From: Branchiostoma floridae
Lineage: Eukaryota; Chordata; Leptocardii; Amphioxiformes; Branchiostomatidae
Length of the DNA stretch: 24,563 bases
Reading direction: 5' to 3'
NCBI RefSeq assembly: GCF_000003815.2
Contig: NC_049986.1
Location: 5,241,419-5,265,981 of the forward strand
Shown here: positions 1 through 8,878 of the stretch, one piece after another
How the letters are laid out: every line of letters starts with the position of its first letter
Position numbering within the stretch: position 1 is the first letter of the stretch
Program-made: the position numbers and the translations under genes
The notes under the pieces: model-generated
Databases searched by the model: none
Told to the model about the DNA's origin: nothing
Seen by the model: only the letters and a program-made list of their open reading frames with translations

Positions 1-435
1 CAGTGGCTGCCAACCATTCAAGCCAGTGAGAAGAGGAGAAGGGACCGGTGGGAGGAGAAAAGAGAGCTTTGACGGCAGAGGCTAGTATAAGCCCCCCACA
101 CAGCCAGGTGCAGACTTTACCTGAGACAACTGCAACAGCTGCCACTCTACAGCCACAGTAGGTGCTGTCACCTAACCACAAACTGACCAAACCTTGGCGT
201 GATCTCTATTGTCTCCCAATACAGAAGGATGCCAACAATGGATACTAGAATTACAGTTCACATGACGTGAACTAACGTTTCCCCTTTCCAAATTTTTTCC
301 CTTTATTTGGCTATTGTGTGCAGGTCTGTAATTAAAAACCTATCTCATTCAAATCACAGCTGGCAGAATATCATAGATCAATATCATTGTAGAAACACAA
401 TTTATAGGGTACATTGTACATGTATGTGCACATAC
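1..435. other. No confident gene; downstream intron of the hemicentin-like gene
   Basis: This stretch lies beyond the last confident exon. A 51-nt open segment at 121-171 on the minus strand has a good donor (CAG|GTAAAG) and phase 1 at both ends, but it shows no domain pattern. A 13-nt string at 267-279 (GTGAACTAACGTT) matches the terminus of the foldback element at 20787-21020. Confidence 0.5.
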
Positions 436-563
436 CTCGCACGGTAATCCGAAACTTAACAAAAGTTTCTCCAATACTGTTGGAAGCCAGACATATGTAG
501 TTTCCAGAGTCTGGCATCTGAGCTGCCTCTATACGTAAGGAATCGTTTGGCAATATGGTCACC
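436..563 (-). CDS. Ig19, second exon (strands D to G)
   Basis: This is a 128-nt exon that starts in phase 2 (acceptor TTTCCCATTAG before GGTGACC) and ends in phase 1 (CGAG|GTATGT). It reads VTILPNDSLRIEAAQ, then DSGNYIC, ASNSIGETFV and ITVRG. It is the last confident Ig exon before the window edge. Because it ends in phase 1, the gene continues beyond it. Confidence 0.87.
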
Positions 564-694
564 CTAATGGGAAAAGATACAACATTTAGTGTACAATTGT
601 AATACAGAGCATGGTTGTGTGATATAAAGAAGCTCACCATACAGATTAATTCCTTTGTTTTCACCATGTATGCCCTGACTATGGAGCACACCTG

Positions 695-1024
695 TAGGAC
701 ATTGGTAAGAGTTTTATTTTACACAACCAGTTTTTTCTCACCTGCAGACGTTTTGATGTCTGTCAGACATCTTCCTCAGAGCTTCTAACTGGAGTTCTGC
801 TTCTTGCTGCTGTATGTAGCTGATGAAGGTGGCGATTTTGCGGTGAGAACACTATCCCAAACGTGGCTGAGTTTGTACTTTCCCCCTTGTACACCCCGGC
901 TACACATACAGTAGCAGTGAAAAGCAGAACTCCAGTTGGAAGCTCTGAGCAAGATGTCTGACAGACATCGAAATGTCAGCAGGTGAGAAAAACTGGTAGT
1001 GTAAAAGAAAACTCTTACGTCCTA
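695..1024. mobile_element. Foldback element with YTGAG-hairpin-GAAA module in both arms
   Basis: The two ends are long imperfect inverted repeats of about 120 bp: the left arm runs from TAGGAC at 695 to about 817, and the right arm from about 905 to GTCCTA at 1024. Each arm carries, reading outward, CTGAG(G/C)AA followed by the perfect hairpin GATGTCT-GAC-AGACATC and then (G/A)AAA. The copies lie at 747-779 (minus) and 945-977 (plus). The element sits in the intron that splits Ig19. No ORF is present. It looks like a non-autonomous element or an inverted dimer of a retroelement tail. Confidence 0.7.
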
Positions 1025-1070
1025 TGATCTACCAACCTGATGAAACTATTTTCGTAAAAAAGGAGCACAC

Positions 1071-1212
1071 CTGTCTTCAGTGATAATGGTTATGCCTTCC
1101 CGCTGCCATGAGATGGAAGGTGCAGGCTCTCCCATGACTGCACAGTTCACCAGGATAGTCCCACCTCGGTCAACAACAACATCCTTGGGCTCCACTACAA
1201 TCTGGGGCGAAT
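1071..1212 (-). CDS. Ig19, first exon (strands A to C')
   Basis: This is a 142-nt exon that starts in phase 1 (acceptor GATTGACAG before ATTCGCC) and ends in phase 2 (GACAG|GTGTGC). It reads SPQIVVEPKD, then ILVNC, MGEPAPSISWQREG and ITIITED. Its acceptor region is an ATTG tetranucleotide repeat. It is the only exon in the array that ends in phase 2, and it pairs with 436-563. Confidence 0.85.
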
Positions 1213-1214
1213 CT

Positions 1215-1287
1215 GTCAATCAATCAATCAATCAATCTGTCAATCAATCAACCAATCTGTCAATCAATCAACCAATCAATCAATCAG
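1215..1287. repeat. CAAT/ATTG tetranucleotide microsatellite at a splice acceptor
   Basis: The plus strand carries repeated CAAT units broken by CTGT and CAAC variants. On the gene strand this is a GATT repeat that runs directly into the Ig19 acceptor and includes three GACAG copies, which are potential AG acceptors at plus positions 1213, 1237 and 1257. Confidence 0.9.
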
Positions 1288-1525
1288 AAATGTTACTTGG
1301 TACAAGCTGACACTGAGTCAATAGGATGTTCCGACATGATGAAATTGACATATAATATGTAAATATCACATTCCATTACACAAACAAGTCTCTTGACTGA
1401 CAAAGAATTCAAATTACTGACATACACGTATGACCTTAGCCTTAAGTTTGCCAAATCTCTGTTTAGTTCCCCTATGTTTAGAAGCTGGCTACCCCCAACA
1501 CGTTCGGAAGTTCATGGTAGAGACC

Positions 1526-1625
1526 NNNNNNNNNNNNNNNNNNNNNNNNNNNNNNNNNNNNNNNNNNNNNNNNNNNNNNNNNNNNNNNNNNNNNNNNNNN
1601 NNNNNNNNNNNNNNNNNNNNNNNNN
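1526..1625. other. Assembly gap of 100 N
   Basis: Exactly 100 ambiguous bases, the usual placeholder for a gap of unknown size. It lies in the intron where the second exon of Ig18 should be. The rest of 1213-1996 shows no Ig-like coding sequence on either strand. Confidence 0.95.
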
Positions 1626-1996
1626 TTGGCAAACATTGAACTGTGTGAAGGACCTGATTAAAGAGCATTGTTATGAAGGACTGTGGTTTGATATAGTAAG
1701 GATCTTTTGTGTCTTTTAGTTCTACATTTCGGAAGTGTGAGATGATTGGAGTTGTGTAGTGATCTTCCAGTCGCTACAGCCGTTTCGTTAATGATCATGT
1801 AGTGTAAGGGGTGGTCGCTAGCCAGCATCTGTGTGTACAGTGTTCTAACAGCGTCCTGTCGTCTAGACTGGAGGGTGGGCAGGGGAGATGACGTCGGGTT
1901 GCTGCTGTGTCTGTAGATCTCATACATTGTATAACAGCCATGGGAGACAAACAAAGCAAAATAAGACAGAATTTGAGGTAGTAAACCTCTACCCAC

Positions 1997-2184
1997 TGTT
2001 GCCCCATAGATGGCCAGAGATCCATTCTCCAGAAGCCGGATACGGTTGCTAGACTGGACAAACTCCCCAGCCTTTAACCATCGGATGCTGGGTGGGGGGT
2101 CTCCTGACACACTACAGGTTAGAACCACCTTGCCTGCTACAGTCACTGCCTTACTCTCTGGCTTCTGTAGGACTCTTGGAGGCA
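1997..2184 (-). CDS. Ig18, first exon; second half missing
   Basis: The acceptor is TTCTGCCACAG before TGCCTCC, phase 1. The exon reads PPRVLQKPES, then VVLTC, SGDPPPSIRWLKAGE and GSLAIYGAT. I end it at ACA|GTGGGT, giving 188 nt and phase 0, the same length and phase as the first exon of Ig16. The alternative GTGG|GTAGAG at 1993 gives 192 nt and phase 1 and cannot be excluded. The second Cys is absent from the visible sequence. The needed 82-nt-type exon probably sits in the gap at 1526-1625, which lies in this intron. NGS is a possible N-glycan site. Confidence 0.82.
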
Positions 2185-2496
2185 CTGTGGCAGAAAGTAT
2201 GGTAAAATTATGTCAATGGATAGGAATAGAGGAGAGGTGGATACAGAAATAAGTATAATGACATACACTGTACATGTACAACCTCTGGCAAACAAAGGTA
2301 AACAAAGAACACATTGAAAGGTCAAAAAAGATATGGACGGGCTAGAAAATTTTGCTTTGACAAATACTTCTACTAAAGTTCTTAAGAAAACAAAAACATG
2401 AAAGTGGACAAAAAATATACTTGGTGCATAAATAACTTGGGGCAGAAGGTGAAAAACGATCACATTCTTTCTATAATATATCTGGTACTCCATACA

Positions 2497-2596
2497 NNNN
2501 NNNNNNNNNNNNNNNNNNNNNNNNNNNNNNNNNNNNNNNNNNNNNNNNNNNNNNNNNNNNNNNNNNNNNNNNNNNNNNNNNNNNNNNNNNNNNNNN
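2497..2596. other. Assembly gap of 100 N
   Basis: Exactly 100 ambiguous bases between the exons of Ig17 and Ig18. Flanking sequence (2185-2814) is AT-rich with no recognisable gene. One or more additional Ig exons could be hidden here. Confidence 0.95.
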
Positions 2597-2814
2597 TGCA
2601 AAGAAAACATGGCAATGATATTTACTTAGATGCACAATGCGTGATCTCAATGACATATGCTTTGACCTCAAATGACTCACTCAGAGGATGGACATTCTGT
2701 TATTCTGACTCCAAAGTTGCCGTCAAGTTATTAGTGTGTTTCTACATTTGCTGAAGAGAGGATTACAATGTCTATGTTGGGCATGTTGTTTCAAAGACCT
2801 TTGTTTGAACTCAC

Positions 2815-2943
2815 AGTTAACTTTGACAGCTGCCACTACTTTGCGTCTGCCTGCAGTGTTCTCTGCCACACAGGAATAAGTCCCTTCATCCTTCTTCCTA
2901 GCATTCCTCACCACCAATGAACTGTAACCATTCACACTGGGTG
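2815..2943 (-). CDS. Ig17, second exon (strands D to G)
   Basis: This is a 129-nt exon, phase 1 to phase 1, with acceptor ATTTTTCAG before CACCCAGT and donor AACT|GTGAGT. It reads PSVNGYSSLVVRN, then DEGTYSC, AENTAGRRKV and AVKVN. This domain ends with N-(T..) rather than the usual V-x-G, so the codon across the junction starts with T instead of G. An extra exon inside the gap at 2497-2596 cannot be excluded. Confidence 0.85.
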
Positions 2944-3274
2944 CTGAAAAATATCACTTTATTGGCAGGTGTACAAGCTTGTACCATGGGTAGGAACTGG
3001 TAAGTCAAGATATGCAATTGTGTGTTAATACCATAATTGTGTGATGACAAATGTCTTTTATTTAGCTGTAAATGTACACAAGTTGAAAGGTGCATCAAAA
3101 CAAACATGTTTAATTTGTAATTACATTTTTAAAATAATTTCTTAACTCTTTTCAAAACTCAAGTTTTTCATCTGGAGCACAGAAGTGTTGTGATATCTGC
3201 ATTGTGTACATGTAGTGATGTTGTGCAACATTCACCCATATGCATGTTAAGGTCCTAGAGTATGACATCGACTA

Positions 3275-3482
3275 TCATAATTCCATCTGATCAGGTGCCA
3301 TAATACCGCCACCTCAAAAAACGTTAGTATAGAGGTCTTCCCAAGATTGCCTTGAACACAGAATGTTAAATATCTTAAATGTAATACAATTCAGATATTT
3401 AGGTGTTGAAGGCAATCTTGGGAAGGCCTCTATAACAACGTTTTTTGAGGTGGCGGTATAATGACACCTGGTGGAATTATGA
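3275..3482. mobile_element. Foldback or MITE-like inverted repeat
   Basis: The left arm starts at TCATAATTCCA (3275) and runs through CCGCCACCTCAAAAAACGTT and CTTCCCAAGATTGCCTT. The right arm ends at 3482 with the reverse complement of the same series. The arms are about 80 bp with few differences around a centre near 3360-3400. It has no coding capacity and lies within the intron that splits Ig17. Confidence 0.75.
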
Positions 3483-3523
3483 GAATGTATGTTACCCAGA
3501 ACCCAATCTCTAGTTTGTTGTAC

Positions 3524-3655
3524 CTGGAAGAATTTTCCCTCGGAACGTCCATGTGATCATGGGTGTGGGGACGCCCTCTGCTGCACACTCCAGCTGGATA
3601 TCTGCTCCCTTTGTAACCTTTGTGTCACCAGGGATTTTTGTTATGCTGGGCACAA
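3524..3655 (-). CDS. Ig17, first exon (strands A to C')
   Basis: This is a 132-nt exon, phase 1 to phase 1, with acceptor TTTGTTACCAG before TTGTGCCC and donor CCAG|GTACAA. It reads VPSITKIPGD, then IQLEC, EGVPTPMITWTFRG and KILP. The second half is at 2815-2943, with a foldback element in the intron about 41 bp from this donor. Confidence 0.86.
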
Positions 3656-3794
3656 CTGGTAACACAAACAACAAAAACGTGTGAGTGAGTGTACCTATAG
3701 CAAAGCTTACAACAATTCTGCCAAACCAATTACGCTGATTGGTCAATATTGTTAACTCAAGTTAGCACCCTGCACTAGGGAGGCACAGAAAAGG

Positions 3795-3925
3795 TATAAA
3801 AGGAGGAGTGGTCCGATCTCTGTCATTCTTGAGAAAGACGAACAAAGTTGAAACCGGTCGAATACCGTCTTTGAGCTGTCATTTCCCCAAAGCTACGAAT
3901 AAACAATTGGGCCAGAATTACAACA
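3795..3925 (+). repeat. Solitary retroelement-like fragment with TATA-like box and TTGAG...GAAAC module
   Basis: TATAAAAGG at 3795 is followed about 35 bp later by TTGAGAAAGACGAACAAAG and then TTGAAACCGG near 3848-3856. The TTGAG-to-GAAAC layout matches the arms of the two foldback elements, but the central hairpin is not conserved here. It may be a remnant of a retroelement end. It lies in the intron between Ig16 and Ig17. Confidence 0.4.
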
Positions 3926-4018
3926 AAATGTGCTGTTTGTTTTTTATTGGTCTCCTCTCACCAAGATAGATATTAAGGAAGTCCAATGGCAAATATCACC
4001 AATGATTCATTAACTCAC

Positions 4019-4100
4019 CAAAAATGATAAGAGTGAAAGAATGGGAGTCTTCCCCTGCAGCATTGATGGCTGTGCAGACATATTCCCCACCATCGTCTCT
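4019..4100 (-). CDS. Ig16, second exon (strands F and G)
   Basis: This is an 82-nt exon, phase 0 to phase 1, with acceptor TTGCTTGCAG before AGAGAC and donor TTTG|GTGAGT. It reads RDDGGEYVC, AINAAGEDSH and TLIIFG. It joins in frame to 4332-4519. Confidence 0.87.
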
Positions 4101-4331
4101 CTGCAAGCAAAGAACAAATGGCCAATGGAACAGTACAAGTATGTCATAACAATAAACCCAATGTTTCCCTCTAGGAAAAAAACATACCAGGCAATTAACA
4201 TATCTTACAGAAATCATTGAAGGGGTCAGTTTAAAGGAATTAAAATAAAGGTAAACTTATTAGAAACAACTGGTCCTCTTTCTGCTATATTCATTGATAA
4301 ATCTAATGATAAAACAAAGAGTCTCATGTAC

Positions 4332-4519
4332 CTGTGCTTCTTTTATGGTGAGCTGGCCAGGGCTGACTTGTAACCTTGAAGTAGGTAAACTCAAAACCTG
4401 CTGGTCCTTCAGCCATGTTATAGCTGGAACAGGAGTTCCCTCTGCTTCACATGGTAATGTTACATCTTCACCTTCAACAACTGTCCTCTGGGTCTGGACT
4501 GGGGCTATCAATGGAGGTG
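4332..4519 (-). CDS. Ig16, first exon (strands A to E)
   Basis: This is a 188-nt exon that starts in phase 1 (acceptor TTTTTCACAG before CACCTCC) and ends in phase 0 (GCACAG|GTACAT). It reads PPLIAPVQTQ, then VTLPC, EGTPVPAITWLKDQ and GQLTIKEAQ. The intron lies eight residues before the second Cys, as in Ig4. Confidence 0.88.
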
Positions 4520-4727
4520 CTGTGAAAAACAACCTTACTTCAGTGATTCCCGTGGGATAGTTTCCTCAGCTGCAGGTTGGTATGTATCTGTATCTATATC
4601 TATATAGCCAGTATAACCACCCTTCAGCGCAACACACCAGCTTCGCAGGCACGCGGCACGGCAGCAGCTGGTTATATTACACTGATGGACCCAATTACAC
4701 TGAACGACCAGGTATGTAACTGAATAT

Positions 4728-4900
4728 TAAAGAGACTCTTTTCACACAAGACTCTTTCCCATTTTTCAGGGTAATTCTGGTTGTGTGTTGCTGATTGTAA
4801 AAAGAACCTGGCACTGCATGCAGCAACGTAAGTGCAATGTGCTCAAGTCAGAAAAATTGGATGTGAATAAAGCAATGGTGGTATAAAAAGAGTCTCTTTA
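4728..4900. mobile_element. Small inverted-repeat element (MITE-like)
   Basis: The termini are TAAAGAGACTCTTTT at 4728-4742 and its near-perfect reverse complement at 4886-4900; each is itself almost palindromic. The interior of about 140 bp is non-coding. It lies in the intron between Ig15 and Ig16. A second small inverted pair with a GC-rich middle (about 4605-4680) precedes it. Confidence 0.5.
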
Positions 4901-5202
4901 GTCAGTGATTTCTGAAGAAAATCACCAAATAAAAATTAAAACACACATAAATGTACTTACATGTATGTATAATTACATGTACCACAGAACACGGCAACCA
5001 AACTTCAGAATCTATGTATATTTGAATATGCTTGTATGCTTATGTCCTTGGTTTAGACATGTAGATGTTGATATTAGATTAACCTATAGGAGTTGAAATT
5101 GCATGAGTTACAGAAGAGTACACTTGATTAAAAGTGCACAACTGAAACAGATTCCTAGGATACAGACATCATGCCAACAGCACCAAACATCACTGTCCTT
5201 AC

Positions 5203-5323
5203 CCTGCACCTCCAAAGTCATGGTCCGAGAGGAAGATCCAGCTTCATTGCTTACTTTACAAACATATGTGCCTGTGTGCTGCAGTTGGGCAATGGGAATC
5301 TGAAGTCCACCAGAAAACAGCAT
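5203..5323 (-). CDS. Ig15, second exon (strands E to G)
   Basis: This is a 121-nt exon, phase 0 to phase 1, with acceptor TTGTTTTAG before ATGCTG and donor CAGG|GTAAGG. It reads MLFSGGLQIPIAQ, then HTGTYVC, VSNEAGSSSR and LEVQG. The initial Met is simply the first internal codon after the acceptor, not a translation start. The Asp of D-x-G-x-Y is His here. Confidence 0.86.
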
Positions 5324-5644
5324 CTAAAACAATGAACAAAAATAAAACCTTAATTATACATGTACTGAGCACATTGTTGGCATGCTTTAAAAAAAAAATG
5401 TACATTAAATGTACATGTACATTAAAATAGGGTCCCGGAGATGCAGGCTTGAGAAACATTTAATGACAGCCAGTGTCTTCAGGGCCCTGATGCCCCATCT
5501 GAATTTAACAGGACCCATTATCACACCTCAATCTAAGTTGAGTTTGGTGTTTAAAAATAACCAGGACATTGTTCATGTGCAGTTACCCATAGTGATAAGA
5601 AGTGGGCAAAGGGTTTACTTGTAGCTTGAGGTTCATTGCTGCAT

Positions 5645-5718
5645 CTGGGATTGTCTTCCAAAACTGGGATTGTCTTCCAAAACTGGGATTGTCTTCCAAA
5701 ACTGGGATTGTCTTCCAA
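5645..5718. repeat. 19-bp tandem repeat, nearly four copies
   Basis: The unit CTGGGATTGTCTTCCAAAA starts at 5645, 5664, 5683 and 5702, with identical copies and a slightly shortened last one. The absence of divergence suggests recent expansion. It lies in the intron that splits Ig15. Confidence 0.95.
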
Positions 5719-5822
5719 GTTATCTTGTGCATTGAAAAACTATAAAAGTCATTCAAAAATTCTGCACTAGTGTACTATCATATAAGCCATAGTCAGCAGG
5801 TACATGTACATTCCTTCCACAC

Positions 5823-5974
5823 CTGGTGCTGGAAATTAGCATTGATGACAGGTGTGCCATTGAACTCCCAGCTGATAGAAGGGCGTGGCCTCCCACTGGA
5901 CAAACAAGGTAAGGTCACCGACTGGCCCTGCTTGGTAATGATAGTCCTGGGGCCATCCTCTATGGCAGGTGGCA
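5823..5974 (-). CDS. Ig15, first exon (strands A to C')
   Basis: This is a 152-nt exon that starts in phase 1 (acceptor ACTTTACAG before TGCCACC) and ends in phase 0 (CACCAG|GTGTGG). It reads VPPAIEDGPR, then VTLPC, SGRPRPSISWEFNGT and NANFQHQ. NGT is a possible N-glycan site. The second half is at 5203-5323. Confidence 0.86.
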
Positions 5975-6532
5975 CTGTAAAGTACATTTATACAGTGTAT
6001 CTTATTATCTATTTCCACACACTACAACTATCAGTATTTATCAACATGTGGCCACAACAAATTTATTTTGCTTCTCTGATTTTTTCTGAAAAAAATTGGA
6101 CCGGCAGGTCGAAAAAACAAAAAAAATGTTTCACAAGGTCTGGGGTGTTTAATGGCACGTTTTATACAATGAATGCCTTCCTTTGATTTGTTAATTACAT
6201 GTATGTTCTGAATAAAAGACAATGTTTTTAGACTGGCTCTGAACATGGCACATGGCTCTGAATGGCAATATTTAAAAAAAAATGTATCATTTTTCCCTGG
6301 ACTTAATTTTTTTTTGAAAATGAAAAAAAAACGGACAGGCAAAACCGAGAAGCAACAAATAAAATTGGTGTGGCCTGATTAACAAGTACGCGTAATGTAC
6401 ATTGGATAAGTGAAGCAAATATGAAAAGGCCAGAGAAGGAAGCTGTGTTCTTTTATAGTAAGAGTTACATGCATGTAAGAATGTACATTGCAAGTGTACT
6501 ATGCATATTACATGTGTATCATACATCCTTAC
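5975..6532. other. Intron between Ig14 and Ig15, AT-rich
   Basis: This stretch has many A and T runs and no exon-like sequence. GCTTCTC near 6069 and GAGAAGC near 6347 frame a weakly inverted pair of A/T-rich arms, which could be an old MITE of about 285 bp. The evidence is too thin to call it. Confidence 0.4.
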
Positions 6533-6805
6533 CTTGCACAAACACCTTCACTTTTCTGACAGCTGTTCCAGCATTATTCTGAGCGACACAGCTGTACACT
6601 CCACTGTCTGACACCTTGATTCTTCTGATTTCTAACGAGCCATCAACCCTCTGGGCAAATCCATTGCCACTCTGGAGAATCTGGCCTCTCTTCTGCCATG
6701 TTACTCTAGGATCAGGACTTCCTTGGACTTTACAGGGCAGCACAACATCTGTGTTCACAACTACAGAGACTTCGGTAGGATCCTCATCATTGATTTTGGG
6801 TGGAT
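6533..6805 (-). CDS. Ig14, single-exon I-set domain
   Basis: This is a 273-nt exon, phase 1 to phase 1, with acceptor TTTCACAG before ATCCACCC and donor CAAG|GTAAGG. It reads DPPKINDEDP, then VVLPC, QGSPDPRVTWQKRG, GSLEIRRIKV, DSGVYSC and AQNNAGTAVRK, ending VFVQG. It is the only unsplit domain in the downstream half of the segment (Ig12 to Ig19). Confidence 0.9.
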
Positions 6806-7237
6806 CTGTGAAAGGCAACAATCTAATTAATTGACAGTAACCAGTTAGCACCAAGGACATATACTCCAAATAATGGCGCAACCAAATGCCAATACATGTT
6901 GTAGCTGTGACTATGAATGTCACCCTACATTTCACCTAGGACCGATTAAAACAGGCTTGGCTCTTGCAACTGAGATACATCTATGATTTAGAGTCTTGTC
7001 GTTGATTACCTTTACACAGCATCTGTTCCATTCTTGGCTGGAAGAAAGAGCTCGAGAAATGAAGTAAGCAATGACAAAAAATCATGACAAATGGTAACAT
7101 TAGTGCTATCGGTTGTTGCATGTTGCATCTGAGTAGAAAATTGGCCCACCAGCCATGGCAACTTTAATGGAGCATTGCGATTGAGATGTGATGTCAAAGG
7201 CCTGATGTACCGGTAAGGGCAAAAAATAAAGACTTAC
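6806..7237. other. Intron between Ig13 and Ig14, no gene seen
   Basis: I read both strands and found no Ig-like exon, no clear repeat and no RNA gene. Confidence 0.6.
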
Positions 7238-7334
7238 CCTGTACATCCAGTTGCATTTGCCTGGTGGCTGTCCCTGCCGCATTAGTAGCTGTACATGAAT
7301 ACTGCCCAGAATCTCGAACAACAGCGGCAGATAT
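7238..7334 (-). CDS. Ig13, second exon (strands E to G)
   Basis: This is a 97-nt exon, phase 0 to phase 1, with acceptor ATGCCACAG before ATATCTGC and donor CAGG|GTAAGT. It reads ISAAVVRDSGQYSC, then ATNAAGTATRQ and LDVQG. The phase matches the upstream half exactly. The combined domain is 267 nt, the same as the shortest single-exon domains. Confidence 0.85.
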
Positions 7335-7583
7335 CTGTGGCATTTAAATGTCAAGAGAGAAAATCTTAAGTACTAAACTTTCTTGGCAGGCAAGAATGGT
7401 GTGTCATCAGACTAACTGGATATCTTTCCGTAAGTAATTGTCTTGCTATTTTCTAATTCTATGCACCAATTTCATGATGAAACAAAGTGTTCCTAACATT
7501 GGGCCAAGAAAAAGCATGCTAACATCCTTAGCTGAAATAGGGTGTGGAGACAACATTGCATTTTGTAGGATTGCTGTACTCAC

Positions 7584-7753
7584 CTGCAGTCCTGTAGACA
7601 CCAGACTTGTTCTGTCAGTCATGGGAACTACAGATCCGTCCTTCAGCCACTCCACAGTTGGACTGGGCACTCCAGACACTTTGCATTCCAGAGTGACAAC
7701 TTGCCCCACCATCACCACACTGTTGGTACTGCCCTCCTCAATAATGGGGGGCT
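7584..7753 (-). CDS. Ig13, first exon (strands A to E)
   Basis: This is a 170-nt exon that starts in phase 1 (acceptor TTGCCTGCAG before AGCCCCCC) and ends in phase 0 (CTGCAG|GTGAGT). It reads PPIIEEGSTN, then VTLEC, SGVPSPTVEWLKDG and SLVSTGLQ. The intron interrupts the E strand. The second half lies at 7238-7334. Confidence 0.87.
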
Positions 7754-8181
7754 CTGCAGGCAAGGACAGAATTGTTCATACAACATTCACTTGAGAACTC
7801 TGAAGTCTCCATAGGAGTAAAGGTATGACAGTATATAGAGATAACTATCATGTCTACAGTGTTGTGTTTACTTAGAAAAAAATAGATGCATCCAAACATA
7901 CTCCATTGAGTGTACCAACAACAGATATAGAAACATTGTAGAATACAGTGTTATGCTGTGAAAACCTTGCATCAATCAAATTGATCACAGATTTGTAGTA
8001 TTTAACTACATGTACAAAATGTACCTACTTCCTGGAACATCCATGTTATGATGTTGCTATAAACAAATTCAATCCAGTACATGTATGTTTGCATGTGTAT
8101 GTGAGTGTTTGTGCCCTGCATAACTCGAGAGGTTGTGGATGGATCTTAATGATGCATTTTGCATGTGGGCACTACACTACT

Positions 8182-8509
8182 CAGGGCTCGAAATACTGGG
8201 TGCATGTGCACCCAGGTGCACCCAAAATTTATCTTGTTCTATGGGTGCACAGGAAAATTTCTTAGGTTTGTGTAGGTAAAGATATCAAAGTATACTAGTA
8301 TACATCATATTCTTGACATCTAAGTGTTAGAAAGATAATAAAAATGTCTATCATGGTACTTGTTTAAGAATTTGATAGCTTGTAACTAAGTTTTATTACT
8401 AGATTATTAATTCAATTTAATTGGTGCACCCAAAAATATTTTGGTGCACCCAATTTCTTAAGCTGGGTGCACCAGTGCACCTAATCCCAAAAATGAACTT
8501 CAAGCCCTG
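8182..8509. mobile_element. hAT-like non-autonomous element
   Basis: The 328-bp segment starts CAGGGCTCGAAAT and ends with the reverse complement of CAGGGCTTGAAGT. Both subterminal regions contain repeated GGTGCACC(C) units (left near 8198-8245, right near 8420-8480). CAGGG-type ends are common in hAT DNA transposons, which make 8-bp target duplications. The flanks here (acactact and ctacgact) agree at 5 of 8 positions, so any duplication is decayed. It lies in the intron between Ig12 and Ig13. Confidence 0.65.
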
Positions 8510-8722
8510 CTACGACTGTAGGTGAAGGAAGAACAAATTCCATCATAGGTTCCTTAGTCTGTGAACACCAAAAAAGACTTTACTTATAAGGACATTTGAA
8601 ATATCAGGCAGACAGGAGAAAAATGCTGTTCTTCCCTCAGACTAAAAGGAGACACGCCATCAAAAAATTCTGTCAAACCTAATGCACAGATGGCGTATCT
8701 TCCATAAAAAGTATGTCCCAAC

Positions 8723-8878
8723 CTTGCACCTGCAATATCAAGTCTCTCTCCGCAGTCCCTTGTGTGTTGCTGGCCTGACATGTGAAGACGCCCTGATCGG
8801 AAAGTTTCACGGCTGCAATACGCAGAGACCCAGAAGGCAGGAGCTGATAGTTTAGTTCATCCAAGTCCAACAGGGCAC
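8723..8878 (-). CDS. Ig12, second exon (strands C' to G)
   Basis: This is a 156-nt exon, phase 1 to phase 1, with acceptor CCAATGAAG before GTGCCCTG and donor CAAG|GTTGGG. It reads ALLDLDELNYQLLPS, then GSLRIAAVK, DQGVFTC and ASNTQGTAER, ending LQVQG. Joined to 9229-9345 through a Gly codon it gives a complete 91-residue domain. The acceptor has only a modest pyrimidine tract, so the left part of the exon is slightly less certain. Phe replaces Tyr before the second Cys. Confidence 0.82.

Noticed and set aside
121-171. Possible 51-nt phase 1-1 exon on the minus strand (DSTYCGCRVA...)
   Set aside because: The donor CAG|GTAAAG is good, but the acceptor has a poor pyrimidine tract and the peptide matches neither Ig, TSP1 nor EGF patterns.
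747-779. Calling the YTGAG-hairpin-GAAA module an active hammerhead ribozyme
   Set aside because: The core has an extra or altered nucleotide, stem I is not visible, and this copy has AAAA in place of GAAA. I report it only as hammerhead-like.
1658-1992. Read-through of the Ig18 ORF past its donor
   Set aside because: Similarity to Ig ends at GSLAIYGAT; the rest lacks DxGxYxC and follows good donor sites, so it is intron.
5203-5323. ATG at 5323 as a translation start
   Set aside because: It is the first codon after a splice acceptor inside Ig15, with matching phase 0 upstream exon.
6064-6355. Possible MITE framed by GCTTCTC and GAGAAGC
   Set aside because: The arms are mostly A/T runs, so the inverted similarity may be compositional.
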